Positions 60,490 through 64,000 of a stretch of 64,000 bases of DNA are shown here, one piece after another. Location of the stretch: contig JBFWZQ010000006.1 in assembly GCA_050185195.1 (NCBI GenBank), positions 1-64,000 of the forward strand, read 5' to 3'. The position numbers and the translations under genes were made by a program. Within the stretch, counting starts at the first letter, position 1. Every line of letters begins with the position of its first letter. The notes beneath the pieces were generated by a model. That model was not told the origin of the DNA and did not search any database. It worked only from the letters and a program-made list of their open reading frames with translations. Origin of the DNA: CADEFQ01 sp050185195. GTDB taxonomy: Bacteria; Pseudomonadota; Gammaproteobacteria; Steroidobacterales; Steroidobacteraceae.

Positions 60490-61890
60490 TTACAGCGATA
60501 CGCACTGACCAGGTTCCGGCACGGTAACTTCCCAACCGCGATCGATGCGTAGCTTCTCAGCCAGTGCGATTGCAGCCGTTTCTTCGCCGTGCACGACATA
60601 GGTATGACTTGGTGGACGTCGGAAGCCCGCGGCCCATGCCAGCAGCGCCGCCTGATCAGCATGCGCCGACAGTCCACCGACGGTATGTATGGACGCGCGC
60701 ACCGGAATGTCTTCGCCAAAAATGCGCGCCCGCCGGGCGCCGTCGACCAAGCGGCGGCCGAGTGTGCCTTTCGCCTGGAAGCCCGTAATCAGGACGCTGC
60801 ATTCCGACCGTGGCAGGTTGTGACGCAGATGGTGCTTGATACGCCCGGCGTCGCACATGCCGCTCGCCGAGATGATGATGGCGCCCGAGCGGATATCGTT
60901 GAGAGCGATTGACTCAGCAACACTTGCTGTAAAGTGCAGGTTTGGCAGGCCGTTACCTAAGGCGTGCCAAGCGGCCATCTGCCGCGCCTGTTCATCGAAT
61001 AGCTCCAGGTGTTCTTGCGTGATGCGTGTGGCTTCGGTGGCCATCGGCGAGTCGACGAATACATTCAGGTCACTCAATCTGCCCTCGCGGACGAGGCGAT
61101 GCAGGTGGTACAGAACCTCTTGCGTGCGTCCGACAGCGAACGCGGGAACAATCACGTTGCCCCCCTGCTGGTGAACAGTGCGGTCGATGATTCCGACCAT
61201 CTCCTCGTCGGTTGCGGCCGGGTCCCTGTGTGTGCGGTCTCCGTAAGTCGACTCGATCAGCAGGACATCGGTATCTTCTATGACCGTTGGGTCCCGCAGT
61301 ATCGGGCGTCCCGGCTGGCCGAGATCGCCGCTGAATACGAGTTTCCTGGTATCGCCGTGCTCGGCGATCCAGACTTCGATTATGGCGGAGCCCAAGATGT
61401 GACCCGCATCGCGGTAACAGCACCGAACGCCGCTCCCAGGCGCGAAGTTCTTGTCGTAGTGGATGACGCGCACCTGACGTAGGCAGTCGCGCGCATCTTC
61501 CAGGGTGTACAGGGGATGGTAGGATTCTCGCGAGGGGCGCGACTTTCTCGAATGCCGCCGCGTTCTCGTGGCGTCGCTCTCCTGAATGTGGGCGCTATCG
61601 GGTAGCATGACCTGCAGAAGATCAGCGGTCGCGGCTGTTGCATGGATCGACCCATGGAAGCCCGCCCGCGTGAGTTTTGGAAGCAGGCCGCTGTGGTCGA
61701 TATGCGCATGAGTTAGAAGCACGAAATCAACGGCCTCTGCGTCGAATGGGAAGGGCGTGCGATTGCGTGGCATCGCGTCGCGCCCGCCTTGTACCATGCC
61801 GCAATCCACAAGGAAGCGAGTGTCCGCTGTTTCCACCAGAAAGCAGGAACCAGTGACTTCGCGTGCTGCACCGAGAAACGTGATCTTCAT
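60490..61890 (-). CDS. Beta-CASP metallo-beta-lactamase fold nuclease
   Basis: The 466-residue protein has the zinc motif LTHAHIDHSGLLPKL (HxHxDH), further ligands in DAGHILGSA and FSGDLGQPGRP, and the beta-CASP part with IESTYGDRTH, GRTQEVLYHLHRL, SASGMCDAGRIKHHL and the C-terminal GGLSAHAD. Family members are RNA endo/exonucleases related to CPSF-73 and Ysh1. Its start overlaps the stop of the upstream small membrane gene (ATGA). A stress- or hypoxia-linked RNA role is an inference from context. Confidence 0.9.
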   Translation of the reverse strand: MKITFLGAAREVTGSCFLVETADTRFLVDCGMVQGGRDAMPRNRTPFPFDAEAVDFVLLTHAHIDHSGLLPKLTRAGFHGSIHATAATADLLQVMLPDSAHIQESDATRTRRHSRKSRPSRESYHPLYTLEDARDCLRQVRVIHYDKNFAPGSGVRCCYRDAGHILGSAIIEVWIAEHGDTRKLVFSGDLGQPGRPILRDPTVIEDTDVLLIESTYGDRTHRDPAATDEEMVGIIDRTVHQQGGNVIVPAFAVGRTQEVLYHLHRLVREGRLSDLNVFVDSPMATEATRITQEHLELFDEQARQMAAWHALGNGLPNLHFTASVAESIALNDIRSGAIIISASGMCDAGRIKHHLRHNLPRSECSVLITGFQAKGTLGRRLVDGARRARIFGEDIPVRASIHTVGGLSAHADQAALLAWAAGFRRPPSHTYVVHGEETAAIALAEKLRIDRGWEVTVPEPGQCVSL

Positions 61891-62309
61891 CGAGCTTCTG
61901 CTGGGCCATTACGGCCGGAAAGCAGGCGCCACGACGCTGTCGCAATAACCGCCCACACGACTGTGCGCAGGCTCATGGCGACTACGGTACGCATTTCAAA
62001 GGCGCCGCCAGAATACACATGCAGGCCGAACGCAGCGAAAGTAATCGCTGTGGCAACGGCGATGCCAATAGCCAGCCGCGCAGCCCACCGCCGCCCCAAC
62101 CAGAGCCCGATTCCGGCGACGACGTAGGCGAAACCTGCGAGAAAGTTGAACCACAGAACGAATGGAACATAGTTCCCGGCGGCCTTCACGGCGTCTTCAT
62201 CTCCACCGAGGGTCATGCCGCCTTCCCGGAGTGTCAGTAGTCCAAACCCTACGGCCACAATCGACAGGGCCCGGAGCCACACTGCGTGCCGCCGACGTGA
62301 CGCGCTCAT
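61887..62309 (-). CDS. Four-helix small membrane protein, unknown
   Basis: The 140-residue protein has four hydrophobic helices, for example LWFNFLAGFAYVVAGIGLWLG and AARLAIGIAVATAITFAAFG. I recognise no family. Both ends overlap neighbours by 4 nt (ATGA), so it is translated together with the cytochrome c' and nuclease genes. It may anchor or assist a partner in the same operon. Confidence 0.7.
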   Translation of the reverse strand: MSASRRRHAVWLRALSIVAVGFGLLTLREGGMTLGGDEDAVKAAGNYVPFVLWFNFLAGFAYVVAGIGLWLGRRWAARLAIGIAVATAITFAAFGLHVYSGGAFEMRTVVAMSLRTVVWAVIATASWRLLSGRNGPAEAR

Positions 62310-62947
62310 GGCTGCGATTTCGAAGCGGGCAACAACAGCGGCGACACGCCTGGTCGACCGCGGAATACCTGATGGCAGGCGACGCAGCCGCTCGCGACCT
62401 GACCCAGGGCGACGGCAGCTTCAGGCATGTTGCCGCGATTGGCGGCCTCCGCCAGCCTCAGCGCTGAGCCCTCCACGATGTCGTTCATGGCCGGGAGTGT
62501 CGCCAGATACTCGTCGGTGATCTTGTCGAGAGGGAAGTAGGGCAGAAGCCCGCCCACGGGAATGCGGTGGTCGGCCAGACGCCGGGCACCATCTGCGGCC
62601 TGCTCGGCGTTGTCCGTGGCGATCGCCGCGGCCACGCCTTGGAGCTCGGAGAGCATTTCCTGCATGACCTGGCGCAATGTCAGGTCTTTGCTGTGGCGCT
62701 TGTGCGCGGCATGCAACTGGCCCAGCGTCGCCCGCACCTGCGGCGACAAGGCGAGGAGTCTCCGCCGCAACTCGGGGGTGTAGCTGAGCATCGTTTCCCT
62801 TTCCAGGGGCGTCATCGTCGCGAGCTGCGCCTGCACTTGCGGCGTGAGATCGCTGGATGGCGAGGCGGACATGGCCGCCGACGCTGCCAGTGACATCGCC
62901 AGCATCGATCCTAGGAAAGTTCTGCTGCGCTTGTGGACCGTAGACAT
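62306..62947 (-). CDS. Cytochrome c'-like periplasmic haem protein
   Basis: The 213-residue protein has a signal peptide (LAMSLAASAAMSA) and a helical body with the haem site at the C-terminal end, CVACH (Cys188, Cys191, His192), as in class II cytochromes c'. Members bind NO or carry electrons. The N-terminal region (residues 30-80, TPLERETMLSYTPELRRRLLALSPQ) is an extra segment not seen in short cytochromes c'. It overlaps the small membrane gene downstream by 4 nt and follows the ABC ATPase gene by 30 nt. Confidence 0.85.
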   Translation of the reverse strand: MSTVHKRSRTFLGSMLAMSLAASAAMSASPSSDLTPQVQAQLATMTPLERETMLSYTPELRRRLLALSPQVRATLGQLHAAHKRHSKDLTLRQVMQEMLSELQGVAAAIATDNAEQAADGARRLADHRIPVGGLLPYFPLDKITDEYLATLPAMNDIVEGSALRLAEAANRGNMPEAAVALGQVASGCVACHQVFRGRPGVSPLLLPASKSQP

Positions 62948-62977
62948 TGCATGTTCTCCTGCGTTTAGCCGTCCGTG

Positions 62978-63691
62978 TCACAACCCGATGTCGCGCCCTT
63001 CGCCAGCTTCTTCATGCGTAACTCCGTCTCGTATGTGGTAAATGCGCTTGAAGGTGGGGATGATCTTTTCGTCATGGGTGACCACAATGATTGCGGTCTC
63101 GAACTTGCGAGCCATATCGTTGAGAATGCGAATGACGGCCATGGCACGCTCAGAATCGAGTGGCGCCGTCGGTTCGTCCGCCAGGATCACCGGCGGACGA
63201 TTGACCAGCCCGCGCGCGATCGAGACGCGCTGCTGCTCGCCGCCGGAGAGTTGCGCCGGCATCGCCTGGGCCCGGTGTTTCACATCCAATGCCGCCAGCA
63301 ACTCCAGCGCCCTGGCGCGTGCCTCTCCATTACTTGCGCCAGCCAGCATCGGCAGCAATGCGACGTTGTCAGTCACATCCAGGAACGGAATCAGATACGG
63401 CGCCTGAAACACGAAGCCGATCTTATCGCGCCGTAACGCGCGCAGATCGCGAACCTTCCAGCCATCGTCATAGATGACGTCATCGCCCAGCACCATGCGG
63501 CCGGCTGTGGGGTCGATCACCGCGCCCAGGCACTTGAGCAGCGTGCTCTTGCCGGAGCCCGATGGTCCGATTAGGCCGACCACCTCACCCGGTTGCACCT
63601 GCATGTCGACGTGTTTCAGGGCATCAACGGCCGTATCGCCCTCGCCGTAACGCTTCCTCAGCCCCTCGATCTGGATGCCATGGCCGCTCAT
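62978..63691 (-). CDS. ABC transporter ATPase, DevA/MacB-like
   Basis: The 237-residue ATPase has Walker A GPSGSGKST, signature LSGGEQQRVSIARGL, and Walker B VILADEPTAPLD followed by THDEKIIPTFKRIYHIRDG. It resembles ATPases of the DevA/MacB exporter group, which work with FtsX-like permeases and periplasmic adaptors. The ATG at 63691 lies 1 nt after the permease stop. The substrate is unknown; glycolipid or lipid export would fit the LpxR gene at the operon end. Confidence 0.92.
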   Translation of the reverse strand: MSGHGIQIEGLRKRYGEGDTAVDALKHVDMQVQPGEVVGLIGPSGSGKSTLLKCLGAVIDPTAGRMVLGDDVIYDDGWKVRDLRALRRDKIGFVFQAPYLIPFLDVTDNVALLPMLAGASNGEARARALELLAALDVKHRAQAMPAQLSGGEQQRVSIARGLVNRPPVILADEPTAPLDSERAMAVIRILNDMARKFETAIIVVTHDEKIIPTFKRIYHIRDGVTHEEAGEGRDIGL

Positions 63692-63692
63692 G

Positions 63693-64000
63693 TCATCCGC
63701 CAATGGCTTCGGCGGGATCGACCCGCAGCGCCATACGGATGGCGACCAGACTGGCCAGCACACAGATCAACAGTACCGCGAAGAAGCCGGTGACGGAGTC
63801 AGAGGGAATGAGGAGCACATACTTTGGGAACAGCGGGGCCGCGAACGTCGCCGTAATCTTGCCAACCACGAATCCGATCACCCCGAGTGCGAGTGCCTGC
63901 TGCATGATCATCGCGGCGATGGTGCGATTACGCGTGCCGATGAGCTTCAAGACCGCTATCTCGCGTATCTTGTCCATGGTCAGGGTGTAGATGATGAAGG
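63693..64000 (-). CDS. ABC transporter permease, FtsX-like (partial, 5' end outside)
   Basis: The C-terminal 102 residues of a permease are in the window, reading YTLTMDKIREIAVLKLIG and ending PAEAIGG. Two or three transmembrane helices of an FtsX/MacB-type C-terminal unit are visible. The frame stays open to the window edge, so the gene starts beyond it. It is the permease partner of the adjacent ATPase; a periplasmic adaptor gene is probably upstream of it, outside the window. Confidence 0.85.
   Translation of the reverse strand, partial: FIIYTLTMDKIREIAVLKLIGTRNRTIAAMIMQQALALGVIGFVVGKITATFAAPLFPKYVLLIPSDSVTGFFAVLLICVLASLVAIRMALRVDPAEAIGG

Noticed and set aside
53636..64000. Right attachment site (copy of the guaA end)
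   Set aside because: No second copy of the guaA 3' end was noticed by eye; it may lie beyond the window, so none is annotated.
1..64000. CRISPR arrays, rRNA genes, riboswitches
   Set aside because: No regularly spaced repeats, rRNA sequence or recognisable riboswitch motif was seen.

Overview
The window is GC-rich, tightly packed chromosomal DNA. It most likely comes from a gammaproteobacterium of the Xanthomonadales / Steroidobacterales / Nevskiales kind. The main clue is the conserved order suhB | trmJ - cysteine desulfurase - IscU-like - iscA - ndk - rlmN - pilF - rodZ - hisS - yfgM - bamB - der, plus queA-tgt-yajC-secD-secF and guaB-guaA. The affiliation is inferred from gene order and protein character only.

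Left part (0.4-13.6 kb). A minus-strand operon runs TetR regulator - thiolase - methylcrotonyl-CoA carboxylase beta subunit - enoyl-CoA hydratase - HSD10-type dehydrogenase - ETF:ubiquinone oxidoreductase - acetoacetyl-CoA synthetase - ZapE. Divergent from it is a fused B12-dependent acyl-CoA mutase (IcmF). Two near-identical palindromic sites lie between tetR and icmF. Together they look like a branched-chain acyl-CoA (leucine-type) catabolic regulon. A D-amino-acid dehydrogenase (dadA) follows.

Sugar locus (14.9-22.3 kb). A LacI regulator is coupled to a secreted six-hairpin-like glycosidase candidate. It faces a TonB-dependent receptor and a periplasmic GH37 trehalase. Palindromic operators with an AGCGCT core lie in front of both transcription units, so this reads as a trehalose or related glucoside uptake and cleavage regulon.

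Housekeeping core (22.3-52.1 kb). It holds an acyltransferase, xerD, dsbC-like, 7Fe ferredoxin, a NUDIX hydrolase, a lipoprotein, tRNA-Leu(CAA), queA-tgt-yajC-secDF, an APC permease with an unusual insertion, suhB, trmJ and a condensed ISC set whose IscU-like member has lost most cluster ligands. The ndk-to-der operon follows, then an M23 peptidase, xseA, a SIR2 protein with an unexplained C-terminal domain, guaB and guaA.

Right part (52.1-64.0 kb). A DUF4102-type tyrosine integrase sits directly behind guaA, a known integration hot spot, preceded by five copies of a GACGGTA motif. Beyond it lies probable island cargo: an ArsR repressor with the cysteine pair of persulfide sensors coupled to an OsmC-family protein, a class II amidotransferase, Dps, a DUF3365 haem protein, a repeat-containing periplasmic protein, and a long minus-strand operon. 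That operon has a DevCA-like ABC exporter, cytochrome c', small membrane proteins, a beta-CASP nuclease, a LOG-family protein and an LpxR-type lipid A deacylase, with several 4-nt start/stop overlaps. It is the best candidate for a poorly described system here. It runs off the right edge, and no right attachment site was seen.
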